From positions 1 through 64,000 of the forward strand of contig JAABTH010000008.1 in the NCBI GenBank assembly GCA_011389985.1: 64,000 nt of DNA, written 5' to 3'. The stretch comes from Bacillota bacterium (lineage in GTDB: Bacteria; Bacillota; Dethiobacteria; DTU022). A program made the translations under genes and the position numbers. Below the pieces are notes generated by a model that saw only the letters and a list, made by a program, of their open reading frames with translations, made no database searches and was not told the origin of the DNA. Positions 26,764 through 35,789 of this stretch are shown here, one piece after another (within the stretch, counting starts at the first letter, position 1; each line of letters begins with the position of its first letter).

Positions 26764-28333
26764 AATCCCTGAATAGGGGATGAGAACGTGTCGGCCGGGA
26801 TTTAAATTCAGGATGAAACTGTACTGCTACAAACCATGGGTGATCTTTTATTTCTACCATTTCTACAAGATCATCCTGTTCGTTATAGCCGCTGAATACC
26901 ATACCATGCTTTTCTAACTTATCCATATAATCATTGTTAAACTCAAAACGATGCCTGTGTCTTTCACATATAATTTTTTCTTCATACGCCTTTTCCGCAA
27001 GGGTGTCATTCTTGATTGTGCAGGGATAAGCGCCAAGGCGCAGGGTTCCACCAATTCGGGTATTTTCTTTCTGACCAGGCAGATAAATTATCACAGGTCC
27101 GGGAGTCTCAGGATTAAACTCAGTACTGTGAGCACCTTTAATGGCGGCAGCATTGCGGGCAAATTCTATAACAGAGCACTGCATTCCCAAGCACAAACCA
27201 AGGAATGGAATCTTTTCTTCACGGGCTTTGCGAACAGCACTTATTTTGCCTTCAATGCCTCGCTCCCCAAAACCTCCCGGCACAAGGATTCCGTCTACTT
27301 CGTTTAATATATTACCGGCTTTTCCGCTTTCAATGTCTTCAGCCGGCACTAAAACAACCCTGACTTTAACGCTATGGGCCAATCCGGCATGGGCAAGGGC
27401 AGCATTAATACTGATGTAAGCATCAGGCAGAGCAACGTATTTACCGACCAGTGCAACTGTAACTTCTTCCTTAAGATTTTTTGCCTGATCAACCATTTTG
27501 TTCCATTTTTCCATGGAAGCGCTGTTACATTCAAGATTAAGTTTATCAACTATCATTTTATCAAGATTCTGTTTCTGGAGGAGAAGTGGCACTTCATAAA
27601 TTATGTCGGTATCAATATTTTCAACCACTTCTTCTGGCTGCACATTGCAAAAGAGGGCAATCTTACTCCGTAGATCATCACCGAGAGGTTGTTCAGTCCG
27701 ACAAACGATTAGATCCGGTTGGATACCGATTGAGCGCAGTTCTTTTACACTATGCTGAGTTGGTTTTGTTTTTTGTTCACCTGACATGCGAAGATATGGT
27801 ACAAGTGTTACATGAATAAACAATACATTTTCCCAGCCAATTTCATACCTAAGCTGCCGAATCGCTTCCAAAAAGGGAAGGCTTTCAATATCTCCGACCG
27901 TACCGCCAATTTCAGTAATAACCAGATCAAGATCTTCATTCCCGGCAATTTTGGTCACACATTTTTTGATTTGATCTGTAATATGGGGAATTACCTGCAC
28001 AGTATTACCCTGGTAGAGCCCTTCTCTTTCATCTTCAATAACAGACCAGTATATCTTACCTGCAGTAACATTATTGTCCCGCGTTAAATGTTCATCAATA
28101 AATCTTTCATAGTGCCCAAGATCAAGATCTGTTTCGGCCCCATCTTCTGTGACGAAAACCTCACCATGCTGGTAGGGGCTCATCGTTCCGGGGTCATAGT
28201 TTATATAGGGATCAAACTTTTGAATGGTTAACTTAAAACCTCTGTTTTTAAGTAAGCAGCCCAGAGAAGCCGCTGTTATTCCCTTACCAAGAGATGACAC
28301 TACTCCGCCGGTAATAAAAATGTATTTTGTCAT
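26720..28333 (-). CDS. pyrG: CTP synthase
   Basis: A 537-residue enzyme that aminates UTP to CTP using glutamine. The synthetase domain begins [23 protein letters not shown] (P-loop) and has the [27 protein letters not shown] block. The C-terminal glutaminase has PGGFGERG, the nucleophile in GLCLGMQ and the VQFHPEF triad motif. Full family length. The ATG follows AAGGGGGCG. The C-terminal codons overlap the end of the ANTAR gene. Confidence 0.97.
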   Translation of the reverse strand: MTKYIFITGGVVSSLGKGITAASLGCLLKNRGFKLTIQKFDPYINYDPGTMSPYQHGEVFVTEDGAETDLDLGHYERFIDEHLTRDNNVTAGKIYWSVIEDEREGLYQGNTVQVIPHITDQIKKCVTKIAGNEDLDLVITEIGGTVGDIESLPFLEAIRQLRYEIGWENVLFIHVTLVPYLRMSGEQKTKPTQHSVKELRSIGIQPDLIVCRTEQPLGDDLRSKIALFCNVQPEEVVENIDTDIIYEVPLLLQKQNLDKMIVDKLNLECNSASMEKWNKMVDQAKNLKEEVTVALVGKYVALPDAYISINAALAHAGLAHSVKVRVVLVPAEDIESGKAGNILNEVDGILVPGGFGERGIEGKISAVRKAREEKIPFLGLCLGMQCSVIEFARNAAAIKGAHSTEFNPETPGPVIIYLPGQKENTRIGGTLRLGAYPCTIKNDTLAEKAYEEKIICERHRHRFEFNNDYMDKLEKHGMVFSGYNEQDDLVEMVEIKDHPWFVAVQFHPEFKSRPTRSHPLFRDFIGAAIEMKKSRES

Positions 28334-28396
28334 AAGCGCCCCCTTGCTGCTATTTATGATTATTTTCTGTCAGCAACTGCTGCAGCTGGTTTTACT

Positions 28397-28579
28397 TCAC
28401 CCGCCGCAATTTGAGGAGGCGGTTCCACCGCCTGTAGAACTTTTGCCGGTTCGGAAAGCTGATATAACCCTACCAGCCTCTTTTCCACAGGTTGGGCATG
28501 TAATACTATTAACTGAACTACTGCAAAGTTCTTCCGTTTTCTTCTCACATTTTGAACAGTAAAACTCATAAAGGGGCAA
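28397..28579 (-). CDS. FmdB-family zinc-ribbon protein
   Basis: A 60-residue protein beginning MPLYEFYCSKC, the hallmark of the FmdB/CxxC_CXXC_SSSS family, with the second pair in CPTCG and a Gly/Ser-rich tail ending NCGG. Two CxxC pairs should bind one zinc. Family members are often called regulatory, but the function is not settled. The true start is TTG at 28579, six bases behind AGGAGGTG; an in-frame GTG upstream would place that site inside the gene. It precedes pyrG on the same strand by 63 bases. Confidence 0.85.
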   Translation of the reverse strand: MPLYEFYCSKCEKKTEELCSSSVNSITCPTCGKEAGRVISAFRTGKSSTGGGTASSNCGG

Positions 28580-28626
28580 AACTGCACCTCCTCTCACTCT
28601 TTATATTTCTGCCGCCAGGCGGCTAA

Positions 28627-28719
28627 CTAGGTCCGACCTTTCAATCTCTTCCTCTTTTTAGCCCGTCTTCTTTTCTTACGCTGTCTTTTTAGCGCTTTGC
28701 GTGATTTTTCTTTAGCCAT
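28627..28719 (-). CDS. 30-residue highly basic microprotein
   Basis: A short frame starting MAKEKSRKAL, with 18 Lys/Arg in 30 residues and ending KGRT. The composition is like very small ribosome-associated proteins (compare the AURKAIP1/COX24-type basic peptides of other bacteria), but I see no alignment strong enough to name it. A GGAGGG site lies about 14 bases upstream of the ATG, longer than ideal, and AGG lies closer. It is 47 bases upstream of the FmdB-type gene on the same strand. Conservation in related genomes would decide whether it is real. Confidence 0.5.
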   Translation of the reverse strand: MAKEKSRKALKRQRKKRRRAKKRKRLKGRT

Positions 28720-28924
28720 AACCTAAACATATCCCTCCTTTACATAACGTCAAAAACAAAAAAAACCTACCTGTTATTATATCATTGCTTTACTTACGAA
28801 AAAAGAGTAATTTTCATATCAACTAAAAAAGTGAAGAAAACAAAAATAATTTTAATAAAAAGGAATGGAAAAAGCAATAGATAGAGAATATAAGTAATAA
28901 TAATTTCCCGGGGAGGATATTGCT

Positions 28925-31900
28925 ATGGATTTAAGCCCAAACGCCCGCATTACTTACGAAAAACGTTACCTGATCAAAGATGAGAAAGGCAGCCCCATCG
29001 AAAAACCCGAAGACCTGTTGCGCAGAGTTTCAGCAAATATTGCCTCCATAGAAAAAAATTATGGAAAAGATGATCAAGATATTGAAGAGATCGAAAAATC
29101 ATTTTACAACATGATGGCAAATGCTGAATTTATGCCCAATTCACCGACGCTTATGAATGCGGGGCGAGAACTCCAACAGTTAAGCGCCTGTTTCGTGTTA
29201 CCGCTGGAAGATAGTATGGAGGGGATATTTACCGCCCTTAAGAATATGGCTCTGGTTCAGAAAACCGGTGGCGGAACCGGTTTTGCCTTCGATCGACTGC
29301 GCCCGAGCAATGATCTCGTGAGATCAACAAACGGAGTAGCCAGCGGACCATTATCATTTCTAAAGATATTTGATGCTGCAACTGAAGCAGTTAAACAGGG
29401 AGGGACCAGGCGCGGCGCCAACATGGGCTCGCTAATTTATAACCACCCTAATATCCTTGAATTTATTATCTGTAAAGAAAACGAAGATGAAATTAACAAT
29501 TTCAACTTATCAGTCACTGTTTCCGATGAATTTATGAAAAAAGCCATCGGCGATGATCCCGATCCTCTTTATAACCTGATCAACCCCCGGACAAAAGAAA
29601 TATATTGCGACCCTGAAACCGGCAACCCAGTTCAGCTGGATGCCAGGGAAGTTTTTGATCTGATTGTTCAAAAAGCCTGGGGAAAGGGCGACCCGGGTAT
29701 AATCTTTATAGACCGGATGAACCAGTTTAACCCCACCCCTAATATTGGTATTTATGAAACGACTAATCCCTGTATCCCCGAAGATACTTTTATCATGACC
29801 ACCGCAGGCCCAAAGACAGTCAAAAATCTAATCGGAGTTAAGTCAACCTTAATAATTAACGGCATGCCATACCAAACCAGCAAAAGGGGCTTTTTCTCTA
29901 CCGGTAAAAAGCGGCTTTTATCAATCAAAACAAGGGAAGGCTTTAAGGTAAGAGCGACTGTCGATCATCCACTGCTCAGGGTAAATAAAAAAACCCGTTA
30001 CAGTATGGAAACTGAATGGATAGACGCAGGCGCATTAAAGACGGGAGATGAATTGGTTCTCCATAATCATTATTCATTTAAAGAATGGCCGGGGCTCTAT
30101 AGTGAAGATGAGGGTTACCTGATTGGCCTGTTAATCGGTGACGGCACCCTAAAGAAAGATAAAGCGCTTCTATCCGCCTGGCCAGACCACGGCAACCGAG
30201 GCATTATCAACAAATCTTTTGAGGCAGCCCAAACCTTGCCGTGCCGAGCAGATTTTAAAGGCTGGTGGAAAGTAAGCAACCGCAATGAATATAGAATGAG
30301 CCTCGCCTCTTTAAAAAAAGTAGCTCTCTCCCTTGGTATGCGGCCTGGCGATAAAGCTATCACACCATTCCTTGAAACTTCTACTTCATCAGCCTTCGGC
30401 AAAGGTCTGCTTAAAGGTATTTTTGATGCTGATGGTTCTGTACAGGGCTCACAGGAAAAAGGGCTATCAGTGAGGCTGGCCCAAAGTGACCTGGCCAGAC
30501 TGGAAGCGATTCAGCGTATGCTGGCCCGTTTTGGTATTATCAGTACTATTTATAGAGAGAGAAGAAAAAAAGGTCAGACAAAACTACCTGATGGCAGGGG
30601 CGCTTATAAGATTTACAACATTAAAGCTCAACACGAGCTGATTATAACCAAAGACAACTTAATCAGGTTCGCAGAGATGGTAGGCTTCAACGATACAGCC
30701 AAAAAGTGCCGTCTTGCCACCGCACTAAAACAGTATAAAAGAAAATTAAATCGTGAGCGCTACACCGTAACGATAGATTCAATCACTCCCGATCAAATTG
30801 AGGATGTTTATGACGTACAGGTTCCCGGCATTAACTCCTTTGATGCAAACGGAATCATCGTTCATAACTGTGGCGAACAACCACTGCTGCCTTATGAAGC
30901 ATGTTGTCTCGGTTCAATCAACCTCGGTAAGTTTGTATCTGAAAAACAAAAGATTGAATGGGATAAGCTTGCAAAAACTGTTAAAACTGCAGTCCGTTTT
31001 CTTGACAATGTGATAGATGCCAGTAATTACGTAATTCCTGAAATAGCCGCCATGCACAAAGAAGGCAACCGTAAAATAGGCCTGGGCATAATGGGCTGGC
31101 ATGACATGCTGGTCAGGCTTGGCATAAATTATGACAATGAAAAAGCAATTGAAACTGCTGAAGAAGTAATGCAGTTTATAAATTCAGAAGCAAAAAAAGA
31201 GTCAGTTGTTCTGGCTGCTGAAAGGGATGTATACCCCAATTTTAAGGGAAGTATTCATGATAACGGTAAAACCGAAGACCGGGTTCGAAATGCTACCCGG
31301 ACTACTATAGCTCCAACAGGTACTATCTCCATACTGGCCAGTGCCAGCAGCGGCATTGAACCTTATTTCAGCATAGCATTTATCAGAAAAAATATTTTAG
31401 GTGGTCTAGATCTACCAGAGGTTAATCCTGTGTTCCTGGAATTTGCACAAAAAGAAGGGTTTTATAGTGATGAATTGATCAAGGAGATTGCAAGTACCGG
31501 TAAAATACCGGAAGATTCGGATATACCGGGTAAGTATAAAGAATTATTTAAAACTGCTATGGAAATAGATTTCAGCTGGCATGTTCGCCATCAGGCAGCT
31601 TTTCAGAGACATACCGACAACGCTGTCAGCAAGACAATAAACCTGAAGCAGGAAGCTACTGCGGATGATGTTAAAAATGCCTATATAACCGCATGGGAAG
31701 CTGGATGTAAAGGCATTACGATATACAGGGACAGCTCAAGAACCAAGCAGGTCCTAAATGTCGGGGACGGACAATCAGAAGAAACTATTAAACCGACTAA
31801 GCGGCCGAAAACTTTAAGCGGTAACACAACCAGTATCAGAACTGCTCTCGGCAATCTTTTTGTAACAGTTAACACTGCAGACACCAAACCATTTGAACTA

Positions 31901-32242
31901 TTTGCCCAGATTGGTAAAGCAGGCAGCGATGTAGTTGCTTTCACAGAAGCGATAGCCCGCCTGATATCACTGGCCTTACGTTGCGGAGTTAGTGTGGACG
32001 AAATCGTAACTCAGCTCGAAGGTATTGGTGGCGCCAGATCCGTAGGTTTTGGTCCAAACCGCATTATGAGCGTACCTGATGCTATCGGCCAGGCGCTACG
32101 TAAATTGGCCCTGGTTGAAGCCGGTGATGAAGTCCTTAATGGCAATCACCAGCTTGAAATTTGCCCTGACTGCGGCACATGTGCCCTTATAAGGGCTGAA
32201 GGTTGTTTAAAATGCGAAGCCTGTGGTTTTAGCGAATGTTAA
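28925..32242 (+). CDS. nrdJ: Adenosylcobalamin-dependent (class II) ribonucleotide reductase with intein
   Basis: A 1105-residue precursor: 739 residues of reductase plus a 366-residue intein (residues 283-648). It reduces ribonucleoside diphosphates or triphosphates using B12. Reductase landmarks are FMPNSPTLMNAG, the redox Cys in LSACF (near 89), the GGGTGFAF block, the active-site NP-CGE motif rebuilt by splicing, and TTIAPTGTIS. A TSCPD domain near the C terminus and a cysteine-rich tail (CPDCGTC, CLKCEACG) complete it. The ATG follows GGGGAGGATATTGCT. No nrdA/nrdB or nrdD genes are nearby. A B12 enzyme fits the mutase genes at 58-60 kb, which also need cobalamin. Confidence 0.96.
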   Translation: MDLSPNARITYEKRYLIKDEKGSPIEKPEDLLRRVSANIASIEKNYGKDDQDIEEIEKSFYNMMANAEFMPNSPTLMNAGRELQQLSACFVLPLEDSMEGIFTALKNMALVQKTGGGTGFAFDRLRPSNDLVRSTNGVASGPLSFLKIFDAATEAVKQGGTRRGANMGSLIYNHPNILEFIICKENEDEINNFNLSVTVSDEFMKKAIGDDPDPLYNLINPRTKEIYCDPETGNPVQLDAREVFDLIVQKAWGKGDPGIIFIDRMNQFNPTPNIGIYETTNPCIPEDTFIMTTAGPKTVKNLIGVKSTLIINGMPYQTSKRGFFSTGKKRLLSIKTREGFKVRATVDHPLLRVNKKTRYSMETEWIDAGALKTGDELVLHNHYSFKEWPGLYSEDEGYLIGLLIGDGTLKKDKALLSAWPDHGNRGIINKSFEAAQTLPCRADFKGWWKVSNRNEYRMSLASLKKVALSLGMRPGDKAITPFLETSTSSAFGKGLLKGIFDADGSVQGSQEKGLSVRLAQSDLARLEAIQRMLARFGIISTIYRERRKKGQTKLPDGRGAYKIYNIKAQHELIITKDNLIRFAEMVGFNDTAKKCRLATALKQYKRKLNRERYTVTIDSITPDQIEDVYDVQVPGINSFDANGIIVHNCGEQPLLPYEACCLGSINLGKFVSEKQKIEWDKLAKTVKTAVRFLDNVIDASNYVIPEIAAMHKEGNRKIGLGIMGWHDMLVRLGINYDNEKAIETAEEVMQFINSEAKKESVVLAAERDVYPNFKGSIHDNGKTEDRVRNATRTTIAPTGTISILASASSGIEPYFSIAFIRKNILGGLDLPEVNPVFLEFAQKEGFYSDELIKEIASTGKIPEDSDIPGKYKELFKTAMEIDFSWHVRHQAAFQRHTDNAVSKTINLKQEATADDVKNAYITAWEAGCKGITIYRDSSRTKQVLNVGDGQSEETIKPTKRPKTLSGNTTSIRTALGNLFVTVNTADTKPFELFAQIGKAGSDVVAFTEAIARLISLALRCGVSVDEIVTQLEGIGGARSVGFGPNRIMSVPDAIGQALRKLALVEAGDEVLNGNHQLEICPDCGTCALIRAEGCLKCEACGFSEC
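29771..30868 (+). mobile_element. Intein with LAGLIDADG homing endonuclease in nrdJ
   Basis: In-frame 1098-base insert (366 residues). It starts with Cys (CIPEDT), has an N-terminal splicing block B (ATVDHPLL), two dodecapeptide endonuclease motifs (LIGLLIGDGTL near 30118 and LLKGIFDADGSV near 30409), block F (DVYDVQVPG) and ends in His-Asn (IIVHN) before Cys+1. All splicing residues look intact, so it should excise. The +1 residue is the Cys of the NPCGE motif of the reductase, the radical-carrying cysteine of the family. Confidence 0.95.
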
Positions 32243-32397
32243 GAATTGAATAATGTTTTTTTCTATTTACCTATAAATAGGAAGGATATTTCCATTTAGT
32301 AGCGAATAAGTTGTGATATGGATAATGTCAGTTCATTTTCCATTTAAGGAAAGATCGGTTATCAGTTAATGTTTTCTTTGCTTAGGAGGTTATTGCT

Positions 32398-33036
32398 TTG
32401 AAGGTAGATAAGAGTTCACTTGAGGAAATAGAATCAATAATTTCCAAAATTCAGGGAGTAGTCTCTGGAAAATTAGCATACCAGAATGGTGAGATTGTTG
32501 AGATTCACATTCTCGCAAACTCCAAACGTAACCCCAAGCAAATTGTGCGCGACATTGAATCTGCAATTCTCGTAAAAATGGGAATTGAAATGGATCATAA
32601 GAAAATCAGTATAGCCCAGCTTAGCCCTGAAGAGCCCATACCGGTTAAATCAGGAGATCGGTATAAATTTAGAAGTATTAGTTACAAAGCAGAAAATGGT
32701 GAAACCGAAATAGTTGTTACAATTGATAATAGTAAAAAATCATATTCAGCTAAAGCTTCAGGTCCCAATATTGAGCAAAACCGTTTAAGACTTATATCAA
32801 CAGCCACCTTGTCCGCAATAGAACAGTGTATGAACAATTCCGGAACGCTGGTTTCAGGTAATGTCCAAAAAATTGTATTATGCGGCAAACCAGCCATAGC
32901 GGTTACAGTTAACCACAGATCAAATCATCATGAAGAAATTCTTTTAGGGACAGCGCTTATCAAAGGAGATGATTTCGAGTCGACTATCCGAGCTACCTTA
33001 GATGCCGTTAATAGAAGAATTTCTTTAGTTAATTAG
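32398..33036 (+). CDS. Conserved protein of unknown function
   Basis: A 212-residue soluble protein with no domain I can name. Residues 1-75 form an alpha/beta unit (EIESIISKIQGVVSGKLAYQNGEIVEIHILA, then RNPKQIVRDIESAI and HKKISIAQL); residues 90-210 form a second unit (FRSISYKAENGETEIVVTI, then LGTALIKGD). The two halves may be related folds. The start is TTG at 32398, eight bases behind AGGAGG. It precedes a tiny membrane peptide and an HD-GYP gene on the same strand, which may hint at signalling, but the spacing (about 240 bases to the HD-GYP gene) makes an operon uncertain. Confidence 0.75.
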   Translation: MKVDKSSLEEIESIISKIQGVVSGKLAYQNGEIVEIHILANSKRNPKQIVRDIESAILVKMGIEMDHKKISIAQLSPEEPIPVKSGDRYKFRSISYKAENGETEIVVTIDNSKKSYSAKASGPNIEQNRLRLISTATLSAIEQCMNNSGTLVSGNVQKIVLCGKPAIAVTVNHRSNHHEEILLGTALIKGDDFESTIRATLDAVNRRISLVN

Positions 33037-33059
33037 TTTATATTTGAAGCCGGCAGCAG

Positions 33060-33159
33060 TTAGGGAAATATTTTAATCACAAACGAGCGAATACTGAGCG
33101 GAGCGTCGCCAGCGGCAATAGCGGAAAACCGTTGAGCTACCTGTAAAGGGGGCTTAATC
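33060..33159 (+). other. GC-rich intergenic patch before the 25-residue peptide
   Basis: This stretch stands out from its AT-rich surroundings (for example GAGCGGAGCGTCGCC and AGCGGAAAACCGTT). A small hairpin AGCGG-AAAA-CCGTT is visible. It does not match the consensus of the c-di-GMP, c-di-AMP, fluoride, TPP or SAM riboswitches as I know them. It could be a structured leader of the small peptide or HD-GYP gene, or nothing. Confidence 0.3.
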
Positions 33160-33237
33160 ATGAAGCAGACCCTGGTAAAGGCGCTCGTAACACTGGCTGG
33201 CATTATTCTGGCCGGTGCTGCAATGTTTAGATGGTAA
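33160..33237 (+). CDS. 25-residue single-pass membrane peptide
   Basis: A short frame with a strong site (AAAGGGGGCTTAATC before ATG). It begins with a basic end (MKQTLVK), has a hydrophobic core (ALVTLAGIILAGAAMF) long enough to span the membrane, and ends RW. The shape is that of a small regulatory membrane peptide, and the ribosome site is better than chance, but there is no homology I can name. The HD-GYP gene begins 48 bases further on. Confidence 0.5.
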   Translation: MKQTLVKALVTLAGIILAGAAMFRW

Positions 33238-33285
33238 TTATATAATAAACTGTCTGCCGGCTTTATTAAAAAAAGGTGATTGCAC

Positions 33286-34599
33286 ATGAATAACAACATC
33301 CCAAGAAAAGCATTAGTATATATTGCAATTCTCACCTGCATCGCAATTGCCGTTATTTACTATTCTATTAACATGATGGATTGGTCACGGGTAAACCATT
33401 TTCCAGTTCTGGTTTTCCTTCTTCTTATTGTATTAGCCGATTCATACCCCGTTACACTACCCCGGGGTGGTAGCGTAACAGTCAGTTTAGCAGTTAATGC
33501 CGCTTCAATATTATTATTTCAGCCGTTTATTGTTATCATTATCACCATTGCCAGAGATTTATTCCTTTTACTCAAAGGAAACAATCGCATCAAAAACCTA
33601 TTTAACATTTCACAAGTATCTGTATCTACCGGTGTTGCCGCTATACTATACAGACTGCTTACCCCTGCAAGTCCTGATTTTTCATTTGGGCACATACCTG
33701 CTTTTATAGCAGCTATGTTGGTAATTTTTTTACTTAACCCAACTTTCGTTACTCTAATATTAGCCTTAACCCAAGATGAAAAACCCTATGCAATCTGGCT
33801 GGTCAATTTGAAGTGGTGCTCACTAAATTTTGCCAGTATGGCTCCACTGGGAGCGCTTATTGCAGTTATTTACATAAACATCGGTTTTTGGGGACTGGTA
33901 TTATTCTTACTGCCTCTTATCCTGGCCCGTCACACTTTCCAATCTTACATGCAAATGCGTCAAACATTTTTAGACACTATTAAAAGTCTATCAGTAGCTA
34001 TTGACGCCAAAGACCCCTACACAAAAGGTCATTCTTCACGCGTAGCCAACTACGTTGTTTCTCTTGCGCGGGAGATGAAAATGCCGGAGGACAAGGTGGA
34101 AATATTGCAGTATATTGCCCTGATTCATGATGTGGGTAAAGTTTCAATACCTGAAGATATTCTAAAAAAAGATCAACTGCTCTCTGATGAAGAGTTTGGT
34201 ATAATGCGAACTCACTGCGAAGCCGGAGCAGAAGTGCTTCAAAGCATTAAATTTTTTGCACCGGCTTCAGATATTATCAGGCATCATCATGAACGCTGGG
34301 ATGGATTGGGTTATCCTGACCATATCAAAGGTGAGCAAATCCCGATAAGCGCCCGTATTCTGGCCGTTGCCGATGCTTTTGATGCGATGACAAGCGACAG
34401 ACCTTACAGAAAAGCATTAAAACCCAATATTGCTTTAAAAGAACTTGAAGATGGATCAGGATCACAGTTTGATCCTAAAGTAGTTGAAGCTTTTATACGC
34501 ATTTCCTCCAAACTGGATACATGCACTAATGATAACGATTGTTTTAATGGCACAATAACAAAGGATAATGAAATCATCAAAAATAAAATTTATCATTAG
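33286..34599 (+). CDS. Integral membrane HD-GYP domain protein
   Basis: A 437-residue protein. Residues 8-215 hold six or seven hydrophobic segments, a membrane sensor-like module. The C-terminal part is an HD-GYP domain with KGHSSRVANYV, the HD dyad in HDVGKVSIPEDIL, HHERWDGLGYP (the GYP motif) and ADAFDAMTSDRPYR. HD-GYP proteins are cyclic-di-GMP (or related dinucleotide) phosphodiesterases, and the metal-binding residues appear intact. The ATG at 33286 follows AAAGGTGATTGCAC; no GGDEF partner is in the window. The DUF5317 gene follows after 26 bases and is likely cotranscribed. Confidence 0.92.
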   Translation: MNNNIPRKALVYIAILTCIAIAVIYYSINMMDWSRVNHFPVLVFLLLIVLADSYPVTLPRGGSVTVSLAVNAASILLFQPFIVIIITIARDLFLLLKGNNRIKNLFNISQVSVSTGVAAILYRLLTPASPDFSFGHIPAFIAAMLVIFLLNPTFVTLILALTQDEKPYAIWLVNLKWCSLNFASMAPLGALIAVIYINIGFWGLVLFLLPLILARHTFQSYMQMRQTFLDTIKSLSVAIDAKDPYTKGHSSRVANYVVSLAREMKMPEDKVEILQYIALIHDVGKVSIPEDILKKDQLLSDEEFGIMRTHCEAGAEVLQSIKFFAPASDIIRHHHERWDGLGYPDHIKGEQIPISARILAVADAFDAMTSDRPYRKALKPNIALKELEDGSGSQFDPKVVEAFIRISSKLDTCTNDNDCFNGTITKDNEIIKNKIYH

Positions 34600-34625
34600 C
34601 CTGAACTGATAAGGAGGACCTATTT

Positions 34626-35171
34626 TTGTTATGGGAAGCCATTCTGCTGGGAATTATTATCGGATGGTTAATAAAAGGCAGAATAAAGAATTTAAATAAT
34701 ATAGAATTAAAAGGTTGGCCACTTATTATTTGCGCCACTGCTATACAGGCTTTCTTATTGATTGATTTTAACTACTTATCAGGTTATCTCTCCTTATATT
34801 ACCGATACCTATACATCTTTTCTTTTATGCTGCTTCTATTGTTTGTCCTTATGCAAAAACGTCAAGCAGGTATTATTATAATTGGATTTGGCATTTTGTT
34901 GAACTTAATTGTCATAACTGCAAACCAGGGGAAAATGCCCGTTGATACTATCAGATTGCCTGAAACTGTTGTAACCGAGCTTTCTTCCGGTGAAATGAGT
35001 CCATTTCACAACACTGCAGATGATACTACCAGCTTTAGATTACTTGGCGACTGGATACCAGTCTGGTATAAAAAGAACAGGTTGCTGAGTATTGGTGATA
35101 TATTATTGGCGGTAGGAGTTATAATTTATATTCCCGCTAACATGAAATTAAAATATAAACCCAAACATTAA
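34626..35171 (+). CDS. DUF5317 membrane protein
   Basis: A 181-residue membrane protein. It begins with a hydrophobic helix followed by a basic loop (LLGIIIGWLIKGRIKN), and has further membrane segments at about 30-50, 58-76 and 82-100. The conserved soluble block NQGKMPVD and the DWIPVWYKKNRLLSIGDILL stretch are typical of DUF5317, a family without known function commonly found near HD-GYP or sporulation genes in Clostridia. TTG start at 34626 behind AAGGAGGACC. Confidence 0.75.
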   Translation: MLWEAILLGIIIGWLIKGRIKNLNNIELKGWPLIICATAIQAFLLIDFNYLSGYLSLYYRYLYIFSFMLLLLFVLMQKRQAGIIIIGFGILLNLIVITANQGKMPVDTIRLPETVVTELSSGEMSPFHNTADDTTSFRLLGDWIPVWYKKNRLLSIGDILLAVGVIIYIPANMKLKYKPKH

Positions 35172-35251
35172 GAGTTTTCTTTCACGTCACCTAACGCTTA
35201 CGCGACTTATATTTAGTAGACTGAGTCCATGCAAAGTGTAAAATCACCGTA

Positions 35252-35281
35252 GGAAAAAGCCACCTTTGAGGTGGCTTTTTT
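35252..35281. terminator. Bidirectional terminator between the DUF5317 gene and the tRNA cluster
   Basis: Inverted repeat AAAAAGCCACCT / AGGTGGCTTTTTT with loop TTG. A run on one side and T run on the other allow use by the plus-strand genes and the minus-strand tRNAs. Confidence 0.85.
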
Positions 35282-35308
35282 AAGTTCCAATTAAAGCTTT
35301 AATTTAAC

Positions 35309-35398
35309 TGGTGCCGGAGACCGGAATCGAACCGGTACGACCATGTTATGGTCGAGGGATTTTAAGTCCCTTGCGTCTGCCTGTTCCGCCACTCCGGC
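35309..35398 (-). tRNA. tRNA-Leu (anticodon TAA)
   Basis: A 90-base class II tRNA with acceptor GCCGGAG/CTCCGGC, anticodon loop CTTAAAA (TAA), a long variable arm (TCGACCATAACATGGTCG) and encoded CCA. It is last in the five-tRNA transcript. Confidence 0.95.
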
Positions 35399-35405
35399 GA
35401 AAGTT

Positions 35406-35479
35406 GGAGGCGACACCCGGATTCGAACCGGGGATGAAGGATTTGCAGTCCTCTGCCTTACCACTTGGCTATGTCGCCA
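35406..35479 (-). tRNA. tRNA-Cys (anticodon GCA)
   Basis: A 74-base cloverleaf with acceptor GGCGACA/TGTCGCC, anticodon loop CTGCAAA (GCA), the discriminator T expected of tRNA-Cys, and encoded CCA. Confidence 0.95.
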
Positions 35480-35486
35480 AAAAAAT

Positions 35487-35560
35487 GGAGCGGAAGACGA
35501 GATTCGAACTCGCGACCCTCGCCTTGGCAAGGCGATGCTCTACCACTGAGCTACTCCCGC
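35487..35560 (-). tRNA. tRNA-Gly (anticodon GCC)
   Basis: A 74-base cloverleaf with acceptor GCGGGAG opposite CTTCCGC (two G-T pairs), anticodon loop TTGCCAA (GCC) and encoded CCA. Confidence 0.95.
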
Positions 35561-35565
35561 ATACC

Positions 35566-35641
<76 letters not shown>

Positions 35642-35645
35642 AATA

Positions 35646-35722
35646 TGGCGGAGCTGACGGGACTCGAACCCGCGGTCTTCGGCTTGACAGGCCGATATGT
35701 TAACCAACTACACCACAGCTCC
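35646..35722 (-). tRNA. tRNA-Asp (anticodon GTC)
   Basis: A 77-base cloverleaf with acceptor GGAGCTG/CAGCTCC, anticodon loop CTGTCAA (GTC), discriminator G and encoded CCA. It is first in the five-tRNA transcript. Confidence 0.95.
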
Positions 35723-35735
35723 ATTCGCATAAATA

Positions 35736-35764
35736 AGTATACAAAAGGCTTTATGAAAAGTCAA
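35736..35764 (-). promoter_or_regulatory. Promoter of the five-tRNA cluster
   Basis: On the minus strand, TTGACT (35764-35759) and TATACT (35741-35736) with a 17-base spacer, between the rex stop codon and tRNA-Asp. The tRNAs can therefore be transcribed apart from rex. Confidence 0.8.
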
Positions 35765-35789
35765 CACAATAAGGGTCTCTTCAAGAAAT

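Noticed and set aside
33060-33159. Possible riboswitch upstream of the HD-GYP gene
   Set aside because: I compared it by eye with c-di-GMP I and II, c-di-AMP, fluoride, TPP and SAM consensus elements and no conserved core matches. It is kept only as an unassigned patch.
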